From assembly GCF_913055165.1 (NCBI RefSeq), contig NZ_CAJXJS010000005.1, positions 1 through 64,000 on the forward strand: a stretch of 64,000 nucleotides of DNA. Direction: 5' to 3'. Positions within the stretch are counted from its first letter, which is position 1. The number at the start of each line of letters is the position of its first letter. The notes beneath the pieces were generated by a model, which was given only the letters and a program-made list of their open reading frames with translations, was not told the origin of the DNA and did no database searches. The position numbers were made by a program, and so were the translations under genes. Below, in pieces: positions 8,662-17,834 of this stretch. The DNA comes from an uncultured Devosia sp. (GTDB lineage Bacteria; Pseudomonadota; Alphaproteobacteria; Rhizobiales; Devosiaceae).

Positions 8662-9941
8662 CCACCGAAACTGCACCGACCGGAACCGGTTCCGCGGCCC
8701 AGCCGGCTCAGGCCCATGAACTGACGCTGATTGGCGCCCTGCGCGCCAATATGCGCGACTATGGCCTGCTGCTCGCGCTGATCCTCATTATGCTGTTCTT
8801 CCAGTATTTCACCAATGGCGTGCTGTTCAAGCCGGTCAACCTGACCAATATCATCCTGCAGAACAGCTACATCATCGTGATGGCGCTGGGCATGTTGCTG
8901 GTCATCGTGGCCGGCCATATCGATCTGTCGGTTGGCTCGGTCTCGGGCTTCATCGGCGCTCTGGCGGCCATGCTGATGGTCGGCTGGGACCTGCCGCCGG
9001 AGCTGGCCTTCCTCGCCAATCCGATCGTGGCCGGTGCCATCTGCCTGCTCGCCGGTGCGGTGATCGGCGCGGCGCAGGGCTACCTTATTGCCTATTACAA
9101 AATCCCGGCGTTCATCGTGACGTTGGCTGGCATGCTGATCTTCAAGGGGTTGTCGCTGGCTATCCTGGCGGGCAAGTCGGTTGGACCGTTCCCGGCCGAG
9201 TTCCAGATGTTGTCCGCAGGCTTCATCCCCGATCTGATCGGTCCGATCACCATGCCCTGGCTGGCCGAGAACGGCCAGAATGTCGTGCTGCATTCTACCA
9301 CCATGGTCATCGCGATCCTTGCCATTGTCGGCATGATCTTCTTTGCCATTCGTGGCCGGGCCCGCCGCATCGCTCGTGGCTATGACGTCGAACCGTTCAG
9401 CCTGTTCGTCATCAAGAACGTGGTGATCGCGGCGCTGGTGCTGTTCTTCGCCTATATGCTCGCTTCCTATCGCGGCCTGCCCAATGTGCTGGTGGTGATG
9501 GGTGTGCTGATTGCCTTCTTCGTTTTCATGACCAAGAGGCTGACCTTCGGCCGCCGCATCTACGCCTTGGGCGGCAATCTCAAGGCGGCAGCGCTTTCGG
9601 GCATCAAGACCGAACGGACTACCTTCTATATCTTCGCCATCATGGGCGCCCTGGCCGCGCTGGCCGGCATGATCTATGCCGCTCGCCTCAACTCGGCGAC
9701 GCCGAAAGCGGGGCAGGGGCTGGAACTGGACGTGATCGCGGCCGTGTTCATCGGCGGCGCCTCGGCGCTGGGCGGTGTTGGCCAGGTGGCGGGCGCAGTG
9801 ATTGGCGCCTTCATCATGGGTGTCATGAACAACGGCATGTCGATCATGGGCGTCAACATCGATTGGCAGCAGATGATCAAGGGTGTGGTGCTGCTGGCCG
9901 CCGTGTTCTTCGACCTCTACAACAAGAACCGCTCAGCCTGA
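8658..9941 (+). CDS. gguB: GguB-type sugar ABC transporter permease
   Basis: The 427-aa inner-membrane permease of the RbsC/XylH family has many hydrophobic segments. It carries the family signatures [19 protein letters not shown] and [20 protein letters not shown]. The ATG overlaps the gguA stop by 4 bp, which supports translational coupling. It forms the membrane channel of the ChvE-GguAB monosaccharide importer. A perfect terminator follows 20 bases after the stop, so the operon ends here. Confidence 0.93.
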   Translation: MTTETAPTGTGSAAQPAQAHELTLIGALRANMRDYGLLLALILIMLFFQYFTNGVLFKPVNLTNIILQNSYIIVMALGMLLVIVAGHIDLSVGSVSGFIGALAAMLMVGWDLPPELAFLANPIVAGAICLLAGAVIGAAQGYLIAYYKIPAFIVTLAGMLIFKGLSLAILAGKSVGPFPAEFQMLSAGFIPDLIGPITMPWLAENGQNVVLHSTTMVIAILAIVGMIFFAIRGRARRIARGYDVEPFSLFVIKNVVIAALVLFFAYMLASYRGLPNVLVVMGVLIAFFVFMTKRLTFGRRIYALGGNLKAAALSGIKTERTTFYIFAIMGALAALAGMIYAARLNSATPKAGQGLELDVIAAVFIGGASALGGVGQVAGAVIGAFIMGVMNNGMSIMGVNIDWQQMIKGVVLLAAVFFDLYNKNRSA

Positions 9942-9961
9942 CCTGACAGGCAGAGTATTCG

Positions 9962-9997
9962 AGGCCGCCGGAGCGATCCGGCGGCCTTTTGTTTTGG
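9962..9997 (+). terminator. Rho-independent terminator of chvE-gguAB
   Basis: An 11-bp perfect stem (9962-9972 with 9977-9987) carries a GCGA tetraloop, followed by TTTTGTTTT. It lies between convergent genes and may also serve the opposite strand. Confidence 0.92.
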
Positions 9998-10003
9998 CTG
10001 GCG

Positions 10004-10708
10004 CTAAAGGTTCAGGCTGCTGAAACGACCGCCATGCAGGAAGATGGCTCGATCGAACACATTCAGGTCCAGCGGGTTTGGTAGGCGGATGTCGGCCGGT
10101 CCGGGCAGCCCATTGAGGATGGGATCGAAGCGGCGGTCGATCTGGCACACGAAGGCCACAACATGGCCCTGGCTCCGGGCAAAGTTCGCCAGTGTCTCCA
10201 CCTGTTCCTGAAGGGGCGGGTTTGAGCGCTTCTGGTCGAGCAGCTGCAGATAGTCCACGGCGATGAAAGCTCCCCGCTGCGAGGGGCCGAGCCGGGCGAT
10301 GATATGCGCTGCCGAGACAGAGTCTGAGCAATCGACTGTCAGGTGGCGCGCGAGGTCTGCGGGCATGGTAGCCAACCTTGCCGCAATATCGGCCTCCGTA
10401 TAGTCCAGCGAAAAGAAATACGCCGTGCGTCCCTGTGCGACGGCAGATAGAGCCAGGCGCAAGGCGAGTATTGTTTTGCCCTGCAGGGGGCGAGCGGCGA
10501 GCAGGACCAGAGCCCCGGGCGCGAAGGATTCCAAGAGCGTGGCGGGATCGGATGATGCCTGGGTGTGCTTGGCAGCGAGCAGACTCCAACTGGAGTAGCC
10601 TTCGCTGGCGGCAATCTGGTCGAGCGCTGCATGAAGCGGGATGGCTTCTGTTCGTGCATGCTCACGGGCGGCGCGTTTGAGACGATGAATAGGCGCAGAG
10701 GTGCGCAT
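10004..10708 (-). CDS. Stand-alone DnaB-like RecA-fold ATPase
   Basis: The 234-aa protein resembles only the C-terminal motor domain of replicative helicase DnaB. Walker A is LLAARPLQGKT (DnaB: ARPSMGKT), then FSLDYTEADIAARL (DnaB: FSLEM), Walker B AVDYLQLLDQ, and VCQIDRRFD at the sensor region. The DnaB N-terminal primase-interaction domain is missing. The first 45 residues (LKRAAREHARTEAI...SSWSLLAAKH) instead resemble a short helical domain found in small alphaproteobacterial and plasmid proteins. The start is the ATG with GGAG 8 nt upstream; a longer frame extends another 66 codons but has no Shine-Dalgarno. The function is unknown; a regulatory or DNA-translocating ATPase is plausible. 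Confidence 0.7.
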   Translation of the reverse strand: MRTSAPIHRLKRAAREHARTEAIPLHAALDQIAASEGYSSWSLLAAKHTQASSDPATLLESFAPGALVLLAARPLQGKTILALRLALSAVAQGRTAYFFSLDYTEADIAARLATMPADLARHLTVDCSDSVSAAHIIARLGPSQRGAFIAVDYLQLLDQKRSNPPLQEQVETLANFARSQGHVVAFVCQIDRRFDPILNGLPGPADIRLPNPLDLNVFDRAIFLHGGRFSSLNL

Positions 10709-10880
10709 GATTTGCTCCAGTCGTTGCTGGCTCCGGCAATCCCTCCTTTTGCCGTCGCACGACGGGGCTGATCTGAAGCGAAAGACCCTGCAGGACAGCT
10801 GCTTTCCCGTTTGGAGGGGGGAGGCGTGGATCGCGCCGACCGCCATGCTAGCTGATTCCCGCCGCGCAGTACGAGCTGGG

Positions 10881-10921
10881 TTGACGGGGTGCCTAATATG
10901 TAACAATAATTGTTACATATT
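10881..10921 (+). promoter_or_regulatory. Promoter overlapped by a 27-bp perfect palindromic operator
   Basis: Bases 10895-10921 form a perfect dyad: two 13-bp arms (AATATGTAACAAT and its complement) around a central A. A promoter with -35 TTGACG (10881-10886), an 18-bp spacer and -10 AATAAT (10905-10910) is embedded in it, so a bound repressor would block RNA polymerase. It controls the methyltransferase starting at 10937. The regulator is not adjacent; an ArsR-type dimer would fit the dyad style. Confidence 0.7.
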
Positions 10922-10936
10922 GTGTTGGAGTTCATG

Positions 10937-11593
10937 ATGCAAGCTGTCAACGCCTACGCCCAAAATGCGCTCATACAGGTCCCGGGGTTGGAGGGATTGC
11001 ACCGCATGACCGATATCCTGTTGTCCGAACGCGTGCCGGAAAACGGAAGGGTGCTGGTGCTGGGAGCCGGCGGCGGCATGGAGCTTGCGAACCTGGCAAA
11101 GGCGCACGCCCATTGGACATTCGAAGGTGTGGATCCTTCCCAATCCATGCTTGATGCCGCGCGATTGGCAACCTCCGCGCATGCGGACCGCATCTGCCTT
11201 CATCACGGAACCATTTCGGGGGCCTCGAGCGGACCGTTCGATGGTGCCACATGCCTGCTGACGTTTCACTTCATACCGTTGGCTGAGCGCCTCGACACAT
11301 TGAAGGCTTTGCGTCAGCGACTGCGTTCCGGGGCGCCACTGGTGCTGGCCCATATGAGCTTTGCTCAGGACGACGCCAGTCGCGATCTCTGGATGAAGCG
11401 GCACGCGGCTTTCGCCATCTCAAATGGCGTGGATCCCGCGCAGGCAGACGCAGGCCGGGTGGCCATGTTGGAGCGCCTGCATCTGCTGGCACCAGAAGCC
11501 GAGGAGGCCATGCTCGCCCAAGCGGGGTTTTCCGGGATCAGCCTGTTCTTTGCCGGCTTCGATTTTCGTGGCTGGGTGGCCTATGCTGGCTAG
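10937..11593 (+). CDS. Class I SAM-dependent methyltransferase
   Basis: The 218-aa product shows motif I VLVLGAGGGMELANLA near residue 50, the acidic end of beta-2 in FEGVDPSQSMLDAARL, and a motif IV-like segment FDGATCLLTFHFIPL. The substrate is unknown. Two adjacent ATGs exist; the second is preferred because GGAG is 6 nt upstream of it, against 3 nt for the first. The gene is under a palindrome-covered promoter, which suggests tight inducible control. It converges on sseA with only 9 bp between the stops. Confidence 0.8.
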   Translation: MQAVNAYAQNALIQVPGLEGLHRMTDILLSERVPENGRVLVLGAGGGMELANLAKAHAHWTFEGVDPSQSMLDAARLATSAHADRICLHHGTISGASSGPFDGATCLLTFHFIPLAERLDTLKALRQRLRSGAPLVLAHMSFAQDDASRDLWMKRHAAFAISNGVDPAQADAGRVAMLERLHLLAPEAEEAMLAQAGFSGISLFFAGFDFRGWVAYAG

Positions 11594-11602
11594 AAACCTG
11601 GC

Positions 11603-12436
11603 CTAGACCTCGATCTCGGCATTGGGATGCGCGCCCCATTCGGCCCAGGACCCGTCATAAACGGCTACATCCTTTGCCCCCGCCTGTTCCAGTGCCAGCG
11701 CCAAGGTGACGGCGGTGATGCCGGAGCCACAGGAGGTAATGATCGGCCGCGTCAGGTCGATGCCGCGATCGGCGAAGATTGCCTGTAGTTCCCCCGATGA
11801 TTTGAGCTTGCCGTGTTCGGTCAGGAGATTGGAGGGTACGTTGAGGCTACCGGGAATGTGGCCGGGCTTCAGTCCCTTGCGCGGTTCCGGTACCTCGCCA
11901 TGGAACCGGGGAGCAGGGCGGGCGTCGATCACCTGGCTTTGCTGCGTGCGCAGATTGCTGACCACCGTGTCGAAGTCCACCACGGCATCGGGGTCAAATT
12001 GGACATCGAAGCGAACCTTGTCGCGCCGGACCAGCCCAGCCTCGACGGGACGGCGTTCGGCGCGCCATTTCGGCCCGCCGCCTTCGAGGATATGGACTTT
12101 GTCCGCCCCGAACAGTCGAAAGGTCCACCAGGCGCGCGGGGCGCTGAACAGGCCAAGCTCATCGTAGACGACGATCGCATGGTCTTGGGATATGCCCAAT
12201 GCCCCGACGGACCTGGCAAAGTCCGCAGGCGCAGGGAGCATGTGAGGAAGGTCGGTCTGGGTGTCCGCAATGCCGTCAATATCGAAAAACGCTGCCCCCG
12301 GAATATGCCCGGCAAGATACTCCGCCTGCGCATTCCGGGCCGCGTTCGGCATGTGCCAGCTCGCATCGACGACTACGACATCCGGGTCTGAAAGGTGCGC
12401 TGCCAGCCAGTCAGTTGAAACGAACGGATTGTCCAA
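11603..12436 (-). CDS. sseA: 3-mercaptopyruvate sulfurtransferase
   Basis: The product has 277 aa and two rhodanese domains. The catalytic loop CGSGITA starts near Cys236, the signature of mercaptopyruvate sulfurtransferases rather than thiosulfate-specific rhodaneses. The inactive N-terminal domain carries the family markers GHIPGAAFFDID and RAWWTFRLFGADKV. The protein transfers sulfur from 3-mercaptopyruvate to acceptors such as cyanide or thioredoxin. The start is TTG with GGGAG about 8 nt upstream; no better ATG lies near the conserved N-terminus (NPFVSTDWLAAHL). Confidence 0.92.
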   Translation of the reverse strand: MDNPFVSTDWLAAHLSDPDVVVVDASWHMPNAARNAQAEYLAGHIPGAAFFDIDGIADTQTDLPHMLPAPADFARSVGALGISQDHAIVVYDELGLFSAPRAWWTFRLFGADKVHILEGGGPKWRAERRPVEAGLVRRDKVRFDVQFDPDAVVDFDTVVSNLRTQQSQVIDARPAPRFHGEVPEPRKGLKPGHIPGSLNVPSNLLTEHGKLKSSGELQAIFADRGIDLTRPIITSCGSGITAVTLALALEQAGAKDVAVYDGSWAEWGAHPNAEIEV

Positions 12437-12554
12437 GTTGCGACTCCCTCTTTGCCGAGAGAATGATCTGGCATGCAGGCGCGGTCAAACCACAATTCGA
12501 GGACCGGTGGCCGGTCGGGCACCTGCTTTTCCTGGTATGGCGCGAAGGTCTGCC

Positions 12555-13541
12555 TCAGGCGCCCAGGGCGAGAACGTCGCGCGAGGCGAGGTGCAGGGTG
12601 ACAGCATCACCGCGCTGGGGCGGCGTGGAATTGGCGTTGAAGGTGTCGATGCTGAGGCGGACGTCGGCGACATCGACCTTGAGCCGCAATACCGAGCCCA
12701 TGAAGCCGATATCGGAGACGATACCCGACAGGGTGGTGTCGGTATCGGGACGCTGCGTGAGGGAGATCAGTTCCGGCCGAATGGCCCGATCGGGGCCAAA
12801 GCTGGCGGCCGGCAGGGTGTTGAGATGGCCCACGAAGGTAGCGGCAAACCGGGTGGAGGGACGGTTGTAGATGTCGTGAGGCGTGCCGAGCTGTTCGATA
12901 TTGCCGGCGTTCATGACCACGATGCGGTCGGAGATGGACAGGGCCTCTTCCTGGTCATGGGTGACGAAGACAGTGGTGATGCCCAACTCGCGCTGGATGG
13001 CGCGGATTTCCTCACGCAGGGACACACGGATCTTGGCATCCAGCGCTGAAAGCGGCTCATCAAGCAGCAGCAGTCTGGGACGGGGGGCGATGGCACGGGC
13101 GAGGGCCACGCGCTGCTGCTGGCCGCCGCTCATCTCATAAGGGAAGCGCTTCTCGAAGCCGGGCAAGCCGATGAGCTTGAGCATTTCTTCAACGCGGGCG
13201 CGCCGCTGTTCCCGGCCCAGACCGGCGACCTTGAGGCCGAAGCCGATATTGTCCCCCACGGTGAGATTGGGGAACAAGGCATAGGCTTGGAACACCATGC
13301 CGAGGCGGCGCTGATTGGGCCTCAGGGCCGTAATGTCTTCGCCATCGACCTGGATCGTGCCCGAGCTAGGTGTCTCGAAGCCCGCGATCATGCGCAGGAT
13401 GGTAGTCTTGCCACAGCCTGACGGGCCCAGCAGGGATATGAACTCGCCCTTGGAGAAATCGAAGCTGACGCCCTTCACAACGGCGTTCGTGCCATAGTGC
13501 TTGGTCAGGCCTTCAACGCGAAGGAAGTGCTGGTCGCTCAT
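12555..13541 (-). CDS. ABC importer ATP-binding protein (PotA/FbpC type)
   Basis: The 328-aa ATPase shows Walker A GPSGCGKTT, Q-loop VFQAYALFP, signature MSGGQQQRVALARAI, Walker B LLLLDEPLSALD and switch His VFVTHD. A C-terminal TOBE-like regulatory domain follows residue 240. It is the last gene of the operon formed by a binding protein (broken), two permeases and this ATPase. The ATG at 13541 is preferred; a TTG three codons upstream overlaps the previous stop. Polyamine, iron and 2-aminoethylphosphonate transporters all use ATPases of this type, so the substrate is open. Confidence 0.9.
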   Translation of the reverse strand: MSDQHFLRVEGLTKHYGTNAVVKGVSFDFSKGEFISLLGPSGCGKTTILRMIAGFETPSSGTIQVDGEDITALRPNQRRLGMVFQAYALFPNLTVGDNIGFGLKVAGLGREQRRARVEEMLKLIGLPGFEKRFPYEMSGGQQQRVALARAIAPRPRLLLLDEPLSALDAKIRVSLREEIRAIQRELGITTVFVTHDQEEALSISDRIVVMNAGNIEQLGTPHDIYNRPSTRFAATFVGHLNTLPAASFGPDRAIRPELISLTQRPDTDTTLSGIVSDIGFMGSVLRLKVDVADVRLSIDTFNANSTPPQRGDAVTLHLASRDVLALGA

Positions 13542-13546
13542 GGGTT

Positions 13547-14338
13547 TCAATCCGTGACGGGGGCGGAGCGCGGCGCAAAACGCGCCAGAAGCTGAATCAT
13601 GCCCATGGCCCCCCAGGTGATGATGAAGGAGATGATGGCCAGGGCAGAGGGCTCATAGGCCCGGTTGGCGCCGATATTCTGGAGATAGGGCCCAAACGCG
13701 GGCCGGTTCAGCAGGCTCGCAATGGTGAATTCGCCGATGACGATGGCGAAGGTCAGGAACGCGCCGGACAGCACCGCGACGAGAATATTGGGCAGGATGA
13801 TCGATGTGATGATGCGAAGCGTGTCGGCGCCCATGATCTGCGCCGCCTCGGTCAGCGTCTTGACATCGATGGCCCGCATGCCGGTATCGACGGCGCGATA
13901 CATATAGGGCATGGCCAAGGTGACATATCCGCAGATAAGCAGGATGTCGGTGCCCAGCGCCGAGCCGGTGAACGGCACGATCGAGCTCGAATTGTAAAGC
14001 CGGATATAGCCGTAGACGAGCACGATGGCTGGAATGATCAGCGGCAGGAGCGTGATGAATTCCATGAGCGGCCGCAGGTGCGGCAAGCGCAGGCGCACGA
14101 AATAGACTGCCGGAACCACGACGACGATGCCAACCACGATGGCGAAGACACCGATCAGCGCCGAATAGGCAAAGGTTGCCTGGAAGGCCGGGTCGGAAAA
14201 GACGGAGCCATAGCTGTCGAAGCTGTAATAGCCGCGCCGCATCTTAAGCGAGAACTCGAAGGTGGCGATCAGGGGCACCAGGAAATAGGCGGCGCCCAGG
14301 GTGAAGACCAACCAGGGCCAGAATTTCCGGGGCTTCAT
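13547..14338 (-). CDS. ABC transporter permease (PotC-like)
   Basis: The 263-aa inner-membrane permease has about six hydrophobic segments and the coupling EAA loop LTEAAQIMGADTLRIITSIILP. The ATG overlaps the upstream permease stop by 4 bp (ATGA), which fixes the start; the frame runs 82 codons further upstream but only through the neighbouring gene. It pairs with the 14335-15213 permease to form the channel of the importer. Confidence 0.9.
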   Translation of the reverse strand: MKPRKFWPWLVFTLGAAYFLVPLIATFEFSLKMRRGYYSFDSYGSVFSDPAFQATFAYSALIGVFAIVVGIVVVVPAVYFVRLRLPHLRPLMEFITLLPLIIPAIVLVYGYIRLYNSSSIVPFTGSALGTDILLICGYVTLAMPYMYRAVDTGMRAIDVKTLTEAAQIMGADTLRIITSIILPNILVAVLSGAFLTFAIVIGEFTIASLLNRPAFGPYLQNIGANRAYEPSALAIISFIITWGAMGMIQLLARFAPRSAPVTD

Positions 14339-15213
14339 CGCATCCACCTTTCGGCGCGAGCTGAGATCACCAGATAGATGATGTTGGCGAGCGCGGTGAT
14401 GGCGATCATGCCCAGGGCAAGGGCCGCCCCGAGGCCGGGGTTCTGCAGGGCGTCCCCGCGGATTTGGGCGTAGAGCAGGATGGGCACGATGTTCAGTGAG
14501 GAGCCGGTCAAGGCGTAGGCGGTCGCAATCGCGCCGAAGGCATTGGCGAACAAAAGGCTCAGCGTGCCCAGGAAACTGGGCCACAGGATGGGGAAGCCGA
14601 CATAGAGCCAGAACTGCAGCGCACTCGCCCCCAAGGTTTGCGAGGCCTCACTCCACTCCTTTTTGAGCCCGTCGATCGCCGGGGCGATCATCAGGATCAT
14701 CAGGGGAATCTGGAAATAGAGATAGGTGAGGGTGAGACCCCAGAAGGACAGGACATTGAAGCCGGCGCGGTAGATATCGAAGTCGAAAACGGTCTTGAGA
14801 ATGATGGTGACCAGCCCGAGGCGCCCCAGCGTGGAAATGAAGGCGAACGCCAAAGGCACGCCAGCAAAATTCGATGCTACTCCAGAGAAGGTCATGACGG
14901 TCGACCGAAGGCCGTCGGGCAGACGGCCGCGGATGATGGCCAGGGCAATGGCCAGCCCGGCAATGGCGCCCAGCAGTGCGGAAGCACCGGATATACGAAT
15001 GGAAATCCAGTAGGCCGCCAGGATCTGGTCAGTGAAAAGACCGGCGATATTCTCAAGTGTGAACTGGCCGTCGCGGCCGACAAAGGCCGCGCCGACCAGA
15101 TAGAGGGTCGGCAGGATCAGGAACATCACGGCGAAGATGACGAAGGGGGCAACGCCAAGCCACTCGAAAGTGAAGCGTCTGGTTGGGCGTGGTGGTGCAA
15201 CTGTCTCTGTCAT
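14335..15213 (-). CDS. ABC transporter permease (PotB-like)
   Basis: The 292-aa permease has an N-terminal membrane segment at about residues 17-40, several more, and an EAA loop KKEWSEASQTLGASALQFWL. It lies 50 bp after the binding-protein gene, separated by a hairpin. It is the first of two coupled permease genes. Because the operon's binding protein is interrupted, the transporter may be idle or may borrow another binding protein. Confidence 0.9.
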   Translation of the reverse strand: MTETVAPPRPTRRFTFEWLGVAPFVIFAVMFLILPTLYLVGAAFVGRDGQFTLENIAGLFTDQILAAYWISIRISGASALLGAIAGLAIALAIIRGRLPDGLRSTVMTFSGVASNFAGVPLAFAFISTLGRLGLVTIILKTVFDFDIYRAGFNVLSFWGLTLTYLYFQIPLMILMIAPAIDGLKKEWSEASQTLGASALQFWLYVGFPILWPSFLGTLSLLFANAFGAIATAYALTGSSLNIVPILLYAQIRGDALQNPGLGAALALGMIAITALANIIYLVISARAERWMR

Positions 15214-15234
15214 GACGTGCCGCTGAAGCAGGAA

Positions 15235-15256
15235 GGGGCCCGCCTAGGCGGACCCC
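15235..15256 (-). terminator. Intercistronic hairpin after the binding-protein gene
   Basis: Arms 15235-15244 and 15247-15256 are complementary over 10 positions, one a G-T pair. It sits between the binding-protein stop and the first permease. As in other ABC operons it may stabilise the upstream message or cause partial termination. Confidence 0.55.
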
Positions 15257-15263
15257 AAATCCC

Positions 15264-16373
15264 TTATTCGGAGACGTTGGCGCCGACGGTGGAGTCCCAG
15301 CCGGTGGTGATCACTTCCTTGGCGGCGTTCTGCTGCTCGATGGTTGGGAACACGGCCTTGGCATAGGCTTCGGCGGGCGGCAGGGCGTCGAGCAGATCTT
15401 GCGGGATGGCGCCGGCTTCGGCCAAGGCGTTGAAGCGGATCGGATGGCAATAGCCTTCCAGCCAGAGGAGCTGACCTTCGTCCGAATAGAGATACTCCAT
15501 CCAGAGCTTGGCGGCATTCGGGTGCGGGGCGTGGGCGGAAATCGCCTGCACATAGACACCGGCGACAACGCCATTGGCAGGGACCACGATCTCGGCCTGC
15601 GGGTTGCCCTCAAAGCTGTCGCGCCAGGCCAGCAGATTGTAGTCCCAGGCGATCAGGACCGGCGAGGTGCCTTGGGCAACCGAAGCGGCCTTGCCGATGA
15701 CGGGCACGAAATTGCCGGCGTCGTTCACGGCCTTGAAGAAGTCGAGGCCGGCCTGGGCGGCGCCTTCGTCCGAACCGGTCTGGGCGTGGCCAGCGGCATA
15801 GACGGCCTGGATGGCCTGATTGGAGGCGCGCGGGTCACCGGCCAGGGCAACCGAATTGGCGTATTCGGGCTTGGTCAGGTCGGACCAGTCGGTGGGCAGG
15901 GTGGAAACAAGGTCAGTGTTCACCAGCATGGCCATGGCGCCGTAGTAGTCGCCATACCAATAGCCTTCAGCGTCCTTGGCGTCGGCCGGGATGTCATCCC
16001 AGGTGGAGACCATATAGGGCTGCAGCAAGCCTTCTTCCTTGGCCTGCGGGCCGAAGGCGAGACCGATATCGAGCACGTCGGGAGCCTGCGGGCCCATATT
16101 GCCGATATTGGCGCGGACGGCTTCAAGCTCGTCGGCAGAGCCGGCATCAGGGTTCAGTTCGTTGACGGTGATGCCCGGATACTTGGCCTTGAAGCCCTCG
16201 ATCACCTTGCCATAGCCGCACCAGGAATGGGGCAGGGCGATGGTCGTCAGCATGCCCTCGGCCTAGGCGGCTTCGTAGAGCGCATCGATGTCGGTTTGTG
16301 CGAAAGCAGGGGCGGTCAGGCTGAGTATGGTCAGCAGCGATACCGAGGCGGTGAGCGCGGACTTGAAGGTCAT
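15264..16373 (-). pseudogene. ABC transporter substrate-binding protein interrupted by an in-frame amber codon
   Basis: Reading from the ATG at 16373 (GAGGGA 9 nt upstream) gives a clean signal peptide ending TAPAFA|QTD, then DIDALYEAA, then TAG at 16263-16265 as codon 37. The same frame continues immediately with AEGMLTTIALPHSWCGYGKV and runs 329 more codons as a typical family-1 solute-binding protein (VLIAWDYNLLAWRDSFEGN, YLYSDEGQLLWLEGY). An AAG or CAG codon changed to TAG explains it. Translation restarting at the ATG four codons later would give a protein without a signal peptide, useless in the periplasm. The rest of the operon is intact. A recent nonsense mutation, sequencing error or readthrough are the options. 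Confidence 0.85.
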
Positions 16374-16494
16374 GTTTGATATCCCTCGTGATGACGATCG
16401 CACGCCCGGAAAGCGGCGAATGGCGAGGGATTATTCGGCGGCCATGTCAGTCCGATAACGTTTCCATGACGGATTTACGACGCAGGCAGCGCAT

Positions 16495-17517
16495 TCACAG
16501 GGTGCGCGGCGCGGGGCCGGAGCTTTCGCGCAGCACCAGCTCGACAGGCCAGAGTTCATGCACCTCTGCGGCTGACTTGCCTGCCAAGATCTGCATGATG
16601 AGTTCGGCAATGCGGGTGCCGGCCTGGCGGATCGAGGAGCGGGTTGTCGACATTGTGGGATACATGTTGTCGGCGTTGAGATAGGGAAACACGTCATCAT
16701 GAGCGATCATGGAAACGTCGCTTCCCAGATGCAGTCCGGCCTGACGGATGGCGCGGAAGACGCCCAACGCGGTCATCATCGATCCGGCCAGAAATGCGGT
16801 GGGGCGTGGTCGGAGTTCGAGCATGGCCTGGGCCATGCGGAAGGCTATTTCGTCCGTGAAGGCCGAATTGCCCACCAGTGCCGGATCCGCATTCAGTCCG
16901 CGAGCGGTCAGTGCGGCCCGATAACCGATCTCGCGATGCTCGGCAAAGGTGCGGCCCCTGACGCCATTGAGGAGCGCAATGCGCCGATGCCCAAGGTCGA
17001 GCAAATGGCTGGTGGCGCGCTCGAGGGCGCTGGTATTGTCGATGTCGAGCCAGGCGACTGGCTGACCAATATTGGTGCGGCCGTGAAGCACGAAGGGGAT
17101 TTTGAGTTCCATCAGCAATTCGGCACGTTCGTCGCTGACGGTCGGCGAATGCAGGATGACTGCGTCAACCTTCTGACTGGCGGCGAGGCGTCGATAGGCG
17201 GCCAGTTCCTCCTGATGATTGGCGACCGTTGAGACTAACATGTCGATTTCCTGGCTGGCCATATAGCTGCCGACGCCCGAAAGAAACTCGGACATATGCG
17301 GCCCCAGTTCATCGGCACCACGCAGGACCAGGCCGACCGCGCCAGCGCGGCCGGTGGCCAGCCTGAGGGCGCTGGCATTGGGGCGATAGCCGAGCAGATT
17401 GGCAGCCTCCGCAACCCGGCGGCGGGTGGCTTCGTTGACTTCCGGATAGCCGTTGAGCGCACGGCTGACCGTGGTTTGCGACAGGCCGAGGTGTTCGGCG
17501 AGGTCTTTCAGTCTCAT
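16495..17517 (-). CDS. thuR: LacI-family regulator of the thu operon
   Basis: The 340-aa product has an N-terminal helix-turn-helix LKDLAEHLGLSQTTVSRALN with the minor-groove hinge region RPNASALRLATGR, then a periplasmic-binding-like effector domain (AGAVGLVLRG, ALLNGVRGRTFAEHREIGYR). It is divergent from thuEFGKAB, as ThuR is in Sinorhizobium, where it represses trehalose/maltose uptake. The start at 17517 follows the usual LacI N-terminus; an ATG six codons upstream (17535) is possible. AAAGCGCTTT operators lie in the shared promoter region. Confidence 0.88.
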   Translation of the reverse strand: MRLKDLAEHLGLSQTTVSRALNGYPEVNEATRRRVAEAANLLGYRPNASALRLATGRAGAVGLVLRGADELGPHMSEFLSGVGSYMASQEIDMLVSTVANHQEELAAYRRLAASQKVDAVILHSPTVSDERAELLMELKIPFVLHGRTNIGQPVAWLDIDNTSALERATSHLLDLGHRRIALLNGVRGRTFAEHREIGYRAALTARGLNADPALVGNSAFTDEIAFRMAQAMLELRPRPTAFLAGSMMTALGVFRAIRQAGLHLGSDVSMIAHDDVFPYLNADNMYPTMSTTRSSIRQAGTRIAELIMQILAGKSAAEVHELWPVELVLRESSGPAPRTL

Positions 17518-17654
17518 AGCGGCGATACGGCCCATGCGGTTGGATATCCCGTCAGCTCTCCGCAGGGCGCGCGAATAACCCGGTTGTTCCAGCCATTAGG
17601 GCAGGCGGCACCCTTTGAACAGGGGGCTCAGCCTTTCTCCTCCCAAAGGCATTC

Positions 17655-17664
17655 AAAGCGATTT
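17655..17664. promoter_or_regulatory. Secondary LacI-type half-palindrome near thuR
   Basis: AAAGCGATTT inside TCAAAGCGATTTCAA differs by one base from the perfect AAAGCGCTTT at 17871. It lies 138 bp upstream of thuR, a plausible autoregulatory or looping site. Confidence 0.4.
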
Positions 17665-17834
17665 CAAATTTTGAAGCAAGCCCCTGCAATCGTTTCAGTT
17701 GCGTGAGGTTCGTACATCACTGGTTTTACGAGTGAATTTGGGACGCCATTCTCAGCCAGAGCAACAAGTTATTGAAGTTAAATGTGAATTTCCGATGGTC
17801 TGGAAAAAGTTCGATATTTCCTTCTGGCGAGCGC

